A stretch of DNA of 64,000 nucleotides from positions 3,906,001 through 3,970,000 of the forward strand of contig NZ_CP048812.1 of NCBI RefSeq assembly GCF_010977575.1, in the 5' to 3' direction. Positions 35,229-44,671 of the stretch are shown here, in pieces (the first letter of the stretch is position 1; each line of letters opens with the position of its first letter). The notes below the pieces were generated by a model. It was given only the letters and a program-made list of their open reading frames with translations. It had not been told where the DNA came from and made no database searches. Position numbers and translations under genes: made by a program. Source of the DNA: Halomonas socia (lineage in GTDB: Bacteria; Pseudomonadota; Gammaproteobacteria; Pseudomonadales; Halomonadaceae).

Positions 35229-36169
35229 GCGTCACCTCCGGCGTCGGCATCGTTGGCCGCCTGGGGCAGGTCGATGCCGGACAAACGCTGGTAGACCTTG
35301 ATCACCGCCGCGTCGTCCTCGCGGCCGAAGCCGGCACCCTTGGCGGCGGTGAACTGCTGCAGGGCACTGGCCGCCACCGGCGTGGGCATGGCCAGCTCGC
35401 GGCCGGTCTGGTGCACGATGTTGAGATCCTTGACGAAGATGTCCACGGCGGAGAGCGGCGTGTAGTCGCCCGCGAGGATGTGCGGCACGCGGTTCTCGAA
35501 CATCCAGGAGTTGCCCGCCGAGTGGGTGATGACGTCATAGACGGTATCCGGGTCGAGGCCCATGCGGATACCCAGCGCCATGGCCTCGGCAGCGGTAGCG
35601 ATGTGCACCCCGGCGAGCAACTGGTTGACCAGCTTCATGCTCGAGCCGACGCCCGGGGTGTCGCCCAGGCGATGGACGGTAGCGGCCATGGCATCGAGCA
35701 CCGGCTGGGCCTTGTCGAAGGCTGCCGCGTCGCCGGAAGCCATCACCGAGAGCTCACCGCTGCGCGCCTTTCCGGCACCGCCGCTGACCGGCGCATCGAG
35801 CATCGCAAGCCCCGCGCCGGCCAGCCGCTCGCCGAGGCCACGGGCCTGGCTGGGCGCCACGGTGGCACACTGCAGCACCAGGCTACCTGGCGCCAGCTTG
35901 CCCACCAGGCCCTGCTCGCCGAACAGCACTTGCTCGACCTGCTCGCCGTTGACCACCAGCAGCACCACGATATCGCAGTCGTCCAGCTCCGCCGGTGAGG
36001 CTACGCTGTTGCCGCCGTGAGCCACGAAGGTGTCACGAGCATCAGCCGAGACGTCGCAGCCGGTCACCGTCAGGCCCCGCTGGTGAAGCGCCAGCGCCGT
36101 ACCCATGCCCATGGCGCCCAGGCCGACGACGCCCACGCGTGAAATTCTTTGGGGGCTGCTGTGACTCAC
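35225..36169 (-). CDS. ltnD: L-threonate dehydrogenase (LtnD)
   Basis: LtnD oxidises L-threonate to 2-oxo-tetronate with NAD+. This 314-aa beta-hydroxyacid dehydrogenase has cofactor loop VGLGAMGMGTA, substrate loop DAPVSGGAGKARSG and catalytic Lys in GSSMKLVNQLLAG. As first gene of the long minus-strand operon it is nearest to the LacI operator. LtnD and DenD both yield 2-oxo-tetronate, which then flows through OtnI, OtnK and OtnC to dihydroxyacetone phosphate. The C-terminus overlaps the otnK start by 4 nt. Confidence 0.91.
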   Translation of the reverse strand: MSHSSPQRISRVGVVGLGAMGMGTALALHQRGLTVTGCDVSADARDTFVAHGGNSVASPAELDDCDIVVLLVVNGEQVEQVLFGEQGLVGKLAPGSLVLQCATVAPSQARGLGERLAGAGLAMLDAPVSGGAGKARSGELSVMASGDAAAFDKAQPVLDAMAATVHRLGDTPGVGSSMKLVNQLLAGVHIATAAEAMALGIRMGLDPDTVYDVITHSAGNSWMFENRVPHILAGDYTPLSAVDIFVKDLNIVHQTGRELAMPTPVAASALQQFTAAKGAGFGREDDAAVIKVYQRLSGIDLPQAANDADAGGDA

Positions 36170-36254
36170 ACTGATCTCCTTTAGATGCCCGGCAAGGTGT
36201 TGCCCAGTTGCATGGACGACCGTCCTCGCTACTTATTTCAGGGCTATCGCAGAT

Positions 36255-36382
36255 AGCAGCACCGCTCAGGTCTGATCCGTCGGCAGGCCTGCGAGGAGGC
36301 GCTGTGAACCCATCCCTGGGCGCTACCTTGCGCCATCCATGGCGCAAACCTTCTCTTCGACCTGCCCCCGGCGTCCTTCGCT
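36255..36382. repeat. Dispersed intergenic repeat, short copy
   Basis: The counterpart of 10301-10504, lacking about 76 internal bases. It lies in the 329-bp divergent gap between ltnD and the LacI gene, on the ltnD side of the operator. The rest of this gap holds the operator and unremarkable sequence; reading frames crossing the repeat are spurious. Confidence 0.75.
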
Positions 36383-36427
36383 CTGAGGCAACTGAGGCCA
36401 CCCTGACTGGTTATTGGTAACGCTGTC

Positions 36428-36443
36428 ATGTTAGCGCTAACAT
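36428..36443. promoter_or_regulatory. LacI-family operator, perfect 16-bp palindrome
   Basis: ATGTTAGCGCTAACAT is fully palindromic with the central CG typical of LacI-family sites and resembles the GntR/LacI-type consensus ATGTTACCGATAACAT. It lies 55 nt before the LacI gene start and about 260 bp upstream of ltnD, so it can control both the regulator and the catabolic operon. Confidence 0.85.
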
Positions 36444-36498
36444 CCTTTTTAGTAGAGTCACTCGCCATCAGCAAGACAGGTTTGCAAGGACACGACCA

Positions 36499-37524
36499 AT
36501 GTCTAAGTCATCTTCCCCGCGTCGGCGACGCGGCTCGGCGCGCACCACCCTGAGCCAGGTCGCCGATGCCGCCGGGGTCTCGGCAATCACCGTATCGCGG
36601 GCGCTCAACGCCCCGGAGCGCGTCAACGCCGAGACCCGCCGGCATATCCTCGCCACCATCGAGCGGCTCGGCTATGTGCCCAACCTGGTCGCCGGCAGCC
36701 TGGCCTCGGCCAGCTCGCGCTTTATCGCGGTGATCGTGCCCTCGCTTTCCAACGCGGTATTCATCGAGGTGATCCAGGGCCTGCAGGAGACCTTCGAGGC
36801 CGAGGGCTACCAGATCCTGCTCGGCAACACCGACTACGACCTCGACCGCGAGACTCAGCTGGTGCGCACCTTCCTGGGCTGGTCGTGCTCGGCACTGGTC
36901 ACCGCCGGGCTGCGCCACAGCGACGCCTGCCGCGGCCTGCTGAGCCAGTGGGACAAGCCGATCATGGAGATGATGGAGCTGGGCGAGGCGCTGGACCTCA
37001 ATGTCGGCCTGGACCATGTCGCGGCCGGGCGCTGCATGGCCCGCCACCTGCTGCAGCGCGGCCATCGCCAGATCGTCTACGTGGGGGGGCGAATGAGCGA
37101 GGACTACCGTGCCGGCCTGCGCTACGCCGGCCACCGCGAGATACTCGACGGAGAGGGACTGGCGGCACCGCTGCTCGACCTCGCCCATCTCGGCAGCCTG
37201 GAAGCAGGCGCCGCGGCCCTCGATCGCGTACTCACGTCGCATCCCCGCGCCGACGCCATTCATTTCGCCAATGACGACCTGGCCACCGGCGCCCTGCTCC
37301 ACGCCCAGCGCCTCGGCCTCGGCGTGCCCAAGGACATCGCCATCGCCGGCTTCAACGGCCTGCCACTGGGCCAGCATGTGACTCCGAGGCTGACCACCAT
37401 CCGCTCGCCGCGCCAGTATATGGGCCAGCTGGCCGCCAAACGGCTGCTGGCACACCTGCAGGGGGACGTGGTGGCACGCCGCCAGGACGTGGGCTTTGAA
37501 CTGCTGACCGGCGACAGCAGCTAG
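36499..37524 (+). CDS. LacI-family repressor of the threonate/erythronate operon
   Basis: A 341-aa LacI-family regulator. Residues about 14-60 form the HTH and hinge: TTLSQVADAAGVSAITVSRA, then RLGYVPNLVAGSLAS. The rest is a periplasmic-binding-protein-like effector domain (for example SRFIAVIVPSLSNAVF, HFANDDLATGALLHA). It resembles GntR-type (gluconate) LacI proteins, fitting a sugar-acid effector. AAGGA lies 8 nt before the ATG. A perfect operator lies between it and the divergent ltnD operon, so autorepression plus control of the operon is likely. Confidence 0.92.
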   Translation: MSKSSSPRRRRGSARTTLSQVADAAGVSAITVSRALNAPERVNAETRRHILATIERLGYVPNLVAGSLASASSRFIAVIVPSLSNAVFIEVIQGLQETFEAEGYQILLGNTDYDLDRETQLVRTFLGWSCSALVTAGLRHSDACRGLLSQWDKPIMEMMELGEALDLNVGLDHVAAGRCMARHLLQRGHRQIVYVGGRMSEDYRAGLRYAGHREILDGEGLAAPLLDLAHLGSLEAGAAALDRVLTSHPRADAIHFANDDLATGALLHAQRLGLGVPKDIAIAGFNGLPLGQHVTPRLTTIRSPRQYMGQLAAKRLLAHLQGDVVARRQDVGFELLTGDSS

Positions 37525-37548
37525 CACCGCGCACAGGGTACACCACAA

Positions 37549-37582
37549 AAAAACGCCGCCTCCCGGAGGAGGCGGCGTTTTT
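37549..37582. terminator. Bidirectional terminator between the LacI gene and rpsA
   Basis: A 15-bp perfect stem (AAAAACGCCGCCTCC, loop CGGA, complement) ends in A and T tracts on the two sides, so it can stop both the LacI transcript and the convergent rpsA transcript. Confidence 0.94.
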
Positions 37583-37617
37583 CGATCCAGCGAATCGCGG
37601 CTAGCGCGCGACGCAGA

Positions 37618-39294
37618 TCAGTCCTGACCCATCTGCTGCTTGATCAGATCACCGATGGTGGTCGCGCCACTGCTGTCGGAGCTCTCTTCGCGCAGCTTCT
37701 TCAGGTTCTGACGGGTGTCGTCCTGATCCTTGGCCTTGATCGACAGGTTGATCGCGCGGTTCTTGCGATCCACCCCGACGATGCGGGCTTCGACGCTGTC
37801 GCCTTCGCTCAGCACGTTGCGCGCGTCTTCGACGCGGTCGGCGCTGATCTCGGAGGCCTTGAGGATGGCAACGACATCGGTCGCCAGCTCGACGTGGGCT
37901 TCCTTGGCGTCGACTTCGACCACGCGGCCGGTGACGATGGCACCCTTGTCGTTGACAGCCAGGAACTCGGAGACCGGGTCGGTCTCGAGCTGCTTGATGC
38001 CCAGCGAGATGCGCTCACGCTCCGGGTCGATGGAGAGGATGACCGCTTCGGCTTCGTCGCCCTTCTTGAACTGACGCACGGCTTCTTCGCCGGTCTCGGT
38101 CCAGGAGATGTCGGACAGGTGCACCAGGCCGTCGATGCCGCCTTCCAGGCCGATGAAGATGCCGAAGTCGGTGATCGACTTGATGCTGCCGGCAACGCGG
38201 TCGCCCTTGTTGTAGCGTGCGCTGAAGTCTTCCCACGGGTTGGTGGTGCACTGCTTGATACCCAGCGAGATGCGACGACGCTCCTCGTCGATATCCAGCA
38301 CCATGACGTCGACATCGTCACCCACCTGCACGACCTTGGAGGGGTGGATGTTCTTGTTGGTCCAGTCCATTTCGGAGACGTGAACCAGACCCTCGACGCC
38401 CTCTTCCAGCTCGGCAAAGCAGCCGTAGTCGGTGAGGTTGGTGACGCGGGCGGTGACCTTGGTGCCTTCCGGGTAGCGCGCGGTGATGTTGACCCACGGA
38501 TCTTCGCCGAGCTGCTTGAGGCCCAGCGAGACGCGGTTGCGCTCGCGGTCGAACTTCAGCACCTTGACGTTGATCTCGTCGCCCACGGCAACGATCTCGG
38601 ACGGATGCTTGATGCGCTTCCAGGCCATGTCGGTGATGTGCAGCAGGCCGTCGACGCCACCCAGGTCGACGAAGGCGCCGTAGTCGGTGAGGTTCTTGAC
38701 GATACCCTTGATCTGCTGGCCTTCCTGGAGGGTGGCGAGCAGCGCTTCACGCTCGGCGCTGTTCTCGGCTTCGAGCACGGCGCGGCGCGATACCACCACG
38801 TTGTTACGCTTGGCGTCGAGCTTGATGACCTTGAAGTCCAGCTCTTTGTGCTCGAGGTGCGTGGTGTCGCGCACCGGACGCACGTCGACCAGCGAACCCG
38901 GCAGGAAGGCGCGGATGGAGGCGACGTCGACGGTGAAGCCACCCTTGACCTTGCCGTTGATCACGCCTTTGACAATCTCTTCTTTCTCGAAGGCGGCTTC
39001 CAGCTCTTTCCACGCCTCGGCACGCTTGGCTTTCTCGCGGGACAGGCGGGTCTCACCGAAGCCATCTTCGACGGCCTCCAGGGCCACCTTGACTTCATCG
39101 CCGATGGCAATGGTCAGTTCGCCATTGTCATCGCGGAATTGGGAAACAGGGATCTGACCTTCGGACTTGAGGCCGGCATTGACGGTGACCCAGTCACCTT
39201 CGATGTCGACGACGGTCGCCATGACAATGGCACCCGCCTCCATGTTGATGTCCTGGAGAGACTGTTCAAACAACTCAGCAAAGCTTTCGCTCAT
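37618..39294 (-). CDS. rpsA: 30S ribosomal protein S1
   Basis: S1 binds mRNA at the 30S platform and helps start translation of structured leaders. The 558-aa product (E. coli S1 has 557) shows six S1 OB-fold repeats; repeats 3-6 are easily seen through [40 protein letters not shown] and [20 protein letters not shown], and the N-terminal repeats are more diverged. I start at [13 protein letters not shown] (AGGAA 6 nt upstream), discarding a 58-residue upstream in-frame extension that has no ribosome site and lies in the leader. It follows cmk as in most gammaproteobacteria, though ihfB is not downstream. Confidence 0.98.
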   Translation of the reverse strand: MSESFAELFEQSLQDINMEAGAIVMATVVDIEGDWVTVNAGLKSEGQIPVSQFRDDNGELTIAIGDEVKVALEAVEDGFGETRLSREKAKRAEAWKELEAAFEKEEIVKGVINGKVKGGFTVDVASIRAFLPGSLVDVRPVRDTTHLEHKELDFKVIKLDAKRNNVVVSRRAVLEAENSAEREALLATLQEGQQIKGIVKNLTDYGAFVDLGGVDGLLHITDMAWKRIKHPSEIVAVGDEINVKVLKFDRERNRVSLGLKQLGEDPWVNITARYPEGTKVTARVTNLTDYGCFAELEEGVEGLVHVSEMDWTNKNIHPSKVVQVGDDVDVMVLDIDEERRRISLGIKQCTTNPWEDFSARYNKGDRVAGSIKSITDFGIFIGLEGGIDGLVHLSDISWTETGEEAVRQFKKGDEAEAVILSIDPERERISLGIKQLETDPVSEFLAVNDKGAIVTGRVVEVDAKEAHVELATDVVAILKASEISADRVEDARNVLSEGDSVEARIVGVDRKNRAINLSIKAKDQDDTRQNLKKLREESSDSSGATTIGDLIKQQMGQD

Positions 39295-39320
39295 GATGTT
39301 CCTGTGATCAACGTTTTGAT

Positions 39321-39334
39321 GGCGGCGAACCGCC
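39321..39334 (-). promoter_or_regulatory. UUCG-tetraloop hairpin in the rpsA leader
   Basis: In the RNA sense the sequence is GGCGG-UUCG-CCGCC, a compact and very stable hairpin about 27 nt upstream of the rpsA start. In other gammaproteobacteria the rpsA leader folds into hairpins that S1 recognises for autogenous control; this may be the local equivalent. Confidence 0.5.
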
Positions 39335-39479
39335 CTTCTCCGTACCACCAGCGAGTACGGGCCTACTGCAATGATCCCCGGGGACGTTGGCGCTGGTTCG
39401 ACCTGGCCTGGCTTTCTGAAATGAGACTGCCGTGCCACGTCATGACGTCTTGCCGGGGGCTCCGTCATGGATCGTCAGG

Positions 39480-40172
39480 TCACGCGGTGAGGCCTCGCTG
39501 GGCCAGCAGCTGCGTCAACCGATCCACCACTTCCGGTATGGTCAGGCGCGTGGAGTCAAGCGTGATGGCGTCATCGGCCGGCTTGAGCGGGGCCACGCTG
39601 CGCTGCATGTCGCGCGCATCGCGTGCCTGAATCTCTTTTAAAAGACTCGATAGACTAGCAGTCACACCGCTTTCCTGCAACTGCAGGTGGCGCCGTCGGG
39701 CGCGCTCCTCGGCCGACGCAGTGAGGAAAATCTTCAGCGGCGCGTCGGGGAACACCACGGTGCCCATGTCGCGGCCGTCGGCGACCAGCCCGGGTGCCAC
39801 GGCGAAGTCGCGCTGACGCGCCAGTAGTGCCTCGCGCACCGGGTTGAGCGCCGCCACCTGAGAGGCGCGGTCGCCGGCCTGTTCGGTGCGAATCGCGCGG
39901 GTCACGTCCTGGCCCTCGAGCAGCACCCGCGGTTCGCCATCCTCGACCAGGAACTCGACGTCGAGACTCGCCGCCAGCGCCGCCAGGCCCTCGGCGTCGT
40001 CCAGTGCCACCGCATGCCTGGCGGCGGCCTGGGCGGTGAGCCGATAGAGCGCCCCGGAGTCGAGCAGGTGCCAGCCGAGGCGTTCGGCGACCAGCCGGCT
40101 GATGGTGCCCTTGCCGGCGCCACCCGGGCCGTCGATGGTCAGCACCGGTGCTTGCGACGTGCTATCGCTCAT
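39480..40172 (-). CDS. cmk: Cytidylate kinase
   Basis: Cmk phosphorylates CMP and dCMP with ATP. The 230-aa protein has P-loop [24 protein letters not shown] for nucleotide monophosphate binding and [17 protein letters not shown], then the LID region with [10 protein letters not shown]. It overlaps the aroA end by 4 nt (ATGA), as part of the gyrA-side aromatic/serine operon, and rpsA follows after 185 bp. Confidence 0.97.
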   Translation of the reverse strand: MSDSTSQAPVLTIDGPGGAGKGTISRLVAERLGWHLLDSGALYRLTAQAAARHAVALDDAEGLAALAASLDVEFLVEDGEPRVLLEGQDVTRAIRTEQAGDRASQVAALNPVREALLARQRDFAVAPGLVADGRDMGTVVFPDAPLKIFLTASAEERARRRHLQLQESGVTASLSSLLKEIQARDARDMQRSVAPLKPADDAITLDSTRLTIPEVVDRLTQLLAQRGLTA

Positions 40173-42445
40173 GCGCCCTCCCCGCCGGCGGCTCGCTCCT
40201 CGTCCAGGCTCAGGCCGACCTTGCGCGCCAGGTCGATGAACCCTGGGAAGGAGGTCGCCACATTGGCGCAGTCGTCGATGACGATCTCGGCGTCGGCGCG
40301 CAGCGCGGCGATGCTGAAGGCCATGGCGATGCGGTGATCACCGAGACTGTCGATGCGCCCGCCGCCGTAGCTGGGGCCGTTGCCGCCCTCGCCCGGGGCG
40401 CGACCGACGATGTCGATGCCGTCGGGATGCAGGGTGTTGTCGACGCCCAGCGCGGTGAGGCCGTCGGCCATCGCCTGCAGGCGGTCGGATTCCTTGACCC
40501 GCAGCTCCTCGGCGCCGCGCAGGCGGGTGGTGCCCTCGGCGTTGGCCGCGGCAATGAACAGCGCCGGGAACTCGTCGATGGCCAGCGGCACCTGGTCCTG
40601 GGGAATCTCGATGCCCTTGAGCGGCGTATAGCGCACGCGGATATCGGCCACCGGCTCGCCGCCCACCTCGGCCTGGTTGCTGAGCTCGAGGTCGGCGCCC
40701 ATGGCCTTGAGGATATTGATCACCCCGATGCGGGTCGGGTTGATGCCGACGTGCTCGAGCATCAGGTCGGCCCCCGGGGTGATCGCCGCGGCGACCAGGA
40801 AAAAGGTCGCCGAGGAGATATCCGAGGGCACGTCGATGGGGCCGGCGATGAGCTTGCCGCCGCCCTCCAGCCAGCAGGTGTCGCCGTCGCGCTGCACGGC
40901 GTAGCCGAAGCCGTTGAGCATGCGCTCGGTGTGGTCGCGGGTCGGCGCCGGCTCGCGCACCTGGGTGACGCCCTCGGCGTACATGCCGGCCAGCAGCAGG
41001 CACGACTTGACCTGGGCGCTGGCCATCGGCATGTCATAGCGGATGCCGGTGAGCTTGCAACCGCCCTTGATCTCGAGCGGCGGCCGCCCGCCCTCCTGGG
41101 TGTCGATCTCGGCCCCCATCAGCCGTAGCGGATCGGCCACACGGCCCATCGGGCGCTTGGTCAGCGAGGCGTCGCCGATCAGCTCGCTATCGAAGGCCTG
41201 GCCGGCCAGCAGGCCGGCAAACAACCGCATGGCGGTACCGGCGTTACCAACATAGAGCGGCCCGGCGGGCTGCTCGAGGCCATGCATGCCGACCCCATGA
41301 ATGGTCACCCGGCCCTGGTGCGGGCCCTCGATGGCCACGCCCATCTCGCGGAAGGCCTGCAGGGTCGCCAGGCTGTCTTCACCTTCGAGGAAGCCCTTGA
41401 TCTCGGTCACCCCTTCGGCCAGGGCGCCGAGCATGATCGAGCGGTGCGAGACCGACTTGTCGCCGGGCACGCGGATGCGGCCGGTCACGGAGCCACCGGG
41501 GGCCGCCCGATAGCGAAGCGCTTGCTGTTGCATGGTGTGATCACTCACCTGGTAGCGGGTCTTGTTGAGTAGCGTATCGAAATAGTGCCGGGCATGGCTT
41601 GCGCGGTCGATGGTGGCCAGCATGGCGTCGCCGTCGCCACCCTCCACCTCGCGGCGCAGCCGCGCCAGGCCGACCTCGAAGTCGTCGAGGGCGTCGAGCA
41701 CCGCGCGCCGGTTGGCGGTAAAGATGTCGCGCCACATCACCGGGTCGCTGCCGGCGATGCGGGTGAAGTCGCGAAAGCCACCGGCGGCGTAGCGAAAGAT
41801 ATCCAGCCGTTCGTCCTGGCGCGCCAGGGTATCGACCAGCGAGAAGGCCAGCAGATGCGGCAGATGGCTGGTGCGTGCCAGCACCTCGTCGTGGCGCTCC
41901 ACCTCCATCTCCAGCACCTCGGCGCCGCACGCCTGCCACATCGCCCGCACCCGGGCCACGGCCGGCGGCTGGGTATCATGCTGCGGGGTGAGGATGACCT
42001 TGTGATGACGGAACAGCGTGGGGTTGGAGGCCGCCACACCGCTCTTCTCGGAGCCGGCGATGGGATGGCCGAGCACCAGCTGCGGCGGCACGCGGCCGAA
42101 GGCGCGTTGGGCGCAGTCGCGGATCGCCGCCTTGGTGCTGCCAACGTCGGTGATCACCGGCCAGGCGTGCTCGGGGCGCTCGGCCAGCGCTTCGGCCAGG
42201 GTCGTCATCACGCCGTCCATGGCCAGCACCGGCACCGCCAGCACCACCAGGCTGGCGCCCTCGAGCTGCTCGGCGAGCCGCGTGCCGCCGCTGTCGATCA
42301 CGCCCATCTCGATGCCGCGGGCGACCTCGTCGGCGTCGCGGTCGCAGGCGGCGATGGCAGCGGGGAAACCAGCATCCTTGAGTGCGGCGGCCAGGGAGCC
42401 GCCGATCAGGCCGAGGCCGACGATCAGGATCCGCGTTTCCTGCAT
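40169..42445 (-). CDS. tyrA-aroA: Fused prephenate dehydrogenase and EPSP synthase (TyrA-AroA)
   Basis: A bifunctional protein of about 758 aa. The N-terminal 295 residues are TyrA ([20 protein letters not shown] loop, [24 protein letters not shown]), making 4-hydroxyphenylpyruvate. The rest, from about residue 315, is AroA ([48 protein letters not shown]), joining shikimate 3-phosphate and PEP. Such fusion is usual in Pseudomonas and relatives. I prefer the second ATG of a duplicated start (ATGCAGGAAAC occurs twice, 15 nt apart) because the first copy supplies AGGA as ribosome site for the second; the alternative start lies 15 nt upstream. Confidence 0.95.
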   Translation of the reverse strand: MQETRILIVGLGLIGGSLAAALKDAGFPAAIAACDRDADEVARGIEMGVIDSGGTRLAEQLEGASLVVLAVPVLAMDGVMTTLAEALAERPEHAWPVITDVGSTKAAIRDCAQRAFGRVPPQLVLGHPIAGSEKSGVAASNPTLFRHHKVILTPQHDTQPPAVARVRAMWQACGAEVLEMEVERHDEVLARTSHLPHLLAFSLVDTLARQDERLDIFRYAAGGFRDFTRIAGSDPVMWRDIFTANRRAVLDALDDFEVGLARLRREVEGGDGDAMLATIDRASHARHYFDTLLNKTRYQVSDHTMQQQALRYRAAPGGSVTGRIRVPGDKSVSHRSIMLGALAEGVTEIKGFLEGEDSLATLQAFREMGVAIEGPHQGRVTIHGVGMHGLEQPAGPLYVGNAGTAMRLFAGLLAGQAFDSELIGDASLTKRPMGRVADPLRLMGAEIDTQEGGRPPLEIKGGCKLTGIRYDMPMASAQVKSCLLLAGMYAEGVTQVREPAPTRDHTERMLNGFGYAVQRDGDTCWLEGGGKLIAGPIDVPSDISSATFFLVAAAITPGADLMLEHVGINPTRIGVINILKAMGADLELSNQAEVGGEPVADIRVRYTPLKGIEIPQDQVPLAIDEFPALFIAAANAEGTTRLRGAEELRVKESDRLQAMADGLTALGVDNTLHPDGIDIVGRAPGEGGNGPSYGGGRIDSLGDHRIAMAFSIAALRADAEIVIDDCANVATSFPGFIDLARKVGLSLDEERAAGGEGA

Positions 42446-42462
42446 GCCTGTTTCCTGCATGC

Positions 42463-43554
42463 TTAGAGCACGCCCATCGGGTAGGAGCCGAGTACCTTGA
42501 GATCGGCGGCGCGCAGCCGCACCTCTTCGAGCACCGCGGCAACCCGCGGCTCGTCGCGGTGGCCTTTGAAGTCGATGAAGAACACGTAGTTCCACACCCC
42601 GCTGCGCGAGGGCCGCGTCTCGAGGCGAGTCAGGTCGATGGCGTGGCGGTGGAACGGCTCGAGCAGCTCGTGCAGCGCACCCGGCTGGTTGCGCATGGCG
42701 ACCACCACCGAGGTCTTGTCTTCACCAGACATCGGCACGTCGTGGTTGCCGATGATCAGGAAGCGCGTGGAGTTGTCGGGGCTGTCCTCGATCTTCTCGG
42801 CGATGCGCTCCAGGTCATACAGCTTGGCTGCCATGTCGCCGGCGATCGCCGCGCTGTGCCACTCGGTCTTGACCAGCTTGGCGGCCTCGGCGTTGGAGGC
42901 CACCGCCACCCGTTCGGCGTAGGGATAGTGGGCATCCAGCCACTTGCGACACTGGGCGAAGGACTGCGGGTGGGAGTAGATCCGCGACACTTTATCCTTG
43001 CGGGTGTTGCTCGACACCAGCAGGTGCTGGTGAATGCGCAGCACCGCTTCGCCGCAGATGCGCATCGCGGAGTCCATGAAGGAGTCGAGGGTATGGTTGA
43101 CCACGCCCTCGGTGGAGTTCTCCACCGGCACCACGCCGTAGTGTACGGCGCCGGCCTCGACCTCGCGGAACACCTCGTCGATGGCCGCCATCGGCAGGCT
43201 CACCGCGCTGTGGCCGAAGTGCTTGAGCGCGGCCTGCTGGGTAAAGGTGCCCTCGGGGCCGAGGTAGGCGACCTTGACCGGCTGCTCGAGCGCCAGGCAG
43301 GCCGACATGATCTCGCGAAACAGCCGCGCCATCTCCTCGGCGTCCAGCGGACCCTCGTTGAGGGCCATAATCCGCCGCAGCACCTGGGCCTCGCGCTCGG
43401 GGCGATAGAAGACCGTATCGGGGTCCTCCTGGGTCTTGATCTCGGCCACCCGCTTGGCGCAGGCAGCACGCTCGCTGATCAAGCGCAGGATATCGCTGTC
43501 CACTGCGTCGATGCGCTCACGCAGCGCGTCGAGGTTGCTCGGGGTATCGCTCAT
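42463..43554 (-). CDS. pheA: Bifunctional chorismate mutase / prephenate dehydratase
   Basis: PheA converts chorismate to prephenate and then to phenylpyruvate. The 363-aa protein has an AroQ chorismate mutase domain (about 1-90, DALRERIDAVDSDILRLI), a prephenate dehydratase domain (about 95-270, YLGPEGTFTQQAAL, VPVENSTEGVV and STRFLIIG) and a C-terminal ACT domain (GALHELLEPF, LETRPSR) that senses phenylalanine. The start chosen is the second of two ATGs 6 nt apart because AAGGGG abuts the first and is correctly spaced for the second. It is coupled to serC by overlap of the upstream ATG with the serC stop. Confidence 0.97.
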   Translation of the reverse strand: MSDTPSNLDALRERIDAVDSDILRLISERAACAKRVAEIKTQEDPDTVFYRPEREAQVLRRIMALNEGPLDAEEMARLFREIMSACLALEQPVKVAYLGPEGTFTQQAALKHFGHSAVSLPMAAIDEVFREVEAGAVHYGVVPVENSTEGVVNHTLDSFMDSAMRICGEAVLRIHQHLLVSSNTRKDKVSRIYSHPQSFAQCRKWLDAHYPYAERVAVASNAEAAKLVKTEWHSAAIAGDMAAKLYDLERIAEKIEDSPDNSTRFLIIGNHDVPMSGEDKTSVVVAMRNQPGALHELLEPFHRHAIDLTRLETRPSRSGVWNYVFFIDFKGHRDEPRVAAVLEEVRLRAADLKVLGSYPMGVL

Positions 43555-43556
43555 GG

Positions 43557-44639
43557 TCATCCCCTTCTGTGTTCGAAATCGGTCATGAACTCGATCAGTG
43601 CATCGACGCCCGCCTCGGGCACGGCATTGTAGAGGCTGGCGCGCATGCCGCCGACGCTGCGGTGGCCCTTGAGGTTGAGCAGCCCAGCCGCCTCGGCCTC
43701 GGCCAGGAACGGCGCATTGAGCGCCTCGTCGGCGAGCACGAAGGGCACGTTCATGCGCGAGCGGTTGCGCGGGGCAATCGGGTTGGAGTAGAAGCCACTG
43801 GCATCGATGGCGGCGTAGAGCTTGGCCGCCTTGCGGTCGTTGATGGCGTTCATCGCCGCCAGGCCGCCGACATCATGCTTGAGCCACTGGAACACCAGGC
43901 CGGCCAGGTACCAGGCGTAGGTCGCCGGGGTATTGAACATCGAACCGTTCTCCGCCATGACCTTGTAGTTGAACATGGTCGGCGTCTCAGGCCGCGCGCA
44001 CTCGAGCAGGTCGTCGCGCACGATGACCAGCGTCAAGCCGGCCGGGCCGATGTTCTTCTGGGCCCCGGCGTAGAGCACGCCGAACTTCGAAACGTCGAGC
44101 GGCCCGGAGAGAATCGACGACGACATGTCGCAGACCAGCGGCACCTCGACCTCGGGAATATAGTCGAACTCGAGTCCGCCGATGGTCTCGTTGGCGGTGT
44201 AGTGCAGGTAGGCGGCATCACTCGAGAGCTGAATCTCCTCGGGCCGCGGCACCGCGGTGAGGCCGTTGCCTTCGCTGGACGCCGCGACATGGGCGCCGGC
44301 CAGGTGCTTGGCCTCGCTGATCGCCTTCTTGCCCCAGATGCCGGTATAGAGGTAGTTGGGCGTACCGCCCTGGCCCAGCAGGTTGTAGGGCAGCATGGCG
44401 AACTGCATCGACGCCCCGCCCTGCAGGAACAGCACCCGGTAGTTATCGGGGATCGCCAACAGCTCGCGAATATCGGCTTCAGCCTGCTCGGCGATGGCCG
44501 TGAACTCGGGGCTGCGGTGACTCATCTCCATCACCGAGAGGCCGCGGCCCTGGTAATCGAGAAGCTCGTCGCGGGCGCGCTCGAGCACCGCCTGGGGTAG
44601 CGCCGCGGGACCGGCGCAGAAGTTGTAGTGACGTGTCAT
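43557..44639 (-). CDS. serC: Phosphoserine aminotransferase
   Basis: SerC makes phosphoserine from 3-phosphohydroxypyruvate, and also acts in pyridoxal phosphate synthesis. It is 360 aa, the standard length, with FCAGPAALP at the start, PLP-Lys in YAGAQKNIGPAGLT, and FLQGGASMQFAM. It begins the serC-pheA-tyrA/aroA-cmk run, downstream of gyrA with repeats between. Confidence 0.97.
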   Translation of the reverse strand: MTRHYNFCAGPAALPQAVLERARDELLDYQGRGLSVMEMSHRSPEFTAIAEQAEADIRELLAIPDNYRVLFLQGGASMQFAMLPYNLLGQGGTPNYLYTGIWGKKAISEAKHLAGAHVAASSEGNGLTAVPRPEEIQLSSDAAYLHYTANETIGGLEFDYIPEVEVPLVCDMSSSILSGPLDVSKFGVLYAGAQKNIGPAGLTLVIVRDDLLECARPETPTMFNYKVMAENGSMFNTPATYAWYLAGLVFQWLKHDVGGLAAMNAINDRKAAKLYAAIDASGFYSNPIAPRNRSRMNVPFVLADEALNAPFLAEAEAAGLLNLKGHRSVGGMRASLYNAVPEAGVDALIEFMTDFEHRRG

Positions 44640-44671
44640 CAGCGTGAGTCCAGATCCTCTGTCTTGGGTCC

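Noticed and set aside
36042-36401. Minus-strand open frame of 119 codons upstream of ltnD
   Set aside because: It overlaps ltnD in another frame and crosses the second repeat copy; no ribosome site or gene-like composition.
39295-39468. 58-residue N-terminal extension of ribosomal protein S1
   Set aside because: No ribosome site; the shorter form matches normal S1 length and start.
37894-39630. Plus-strand open frame of 578 codons opposite rpsA
   Set aside because: It is the antisense shadow of a highly conserved ribosomal protein gene in GC-rich DNA.
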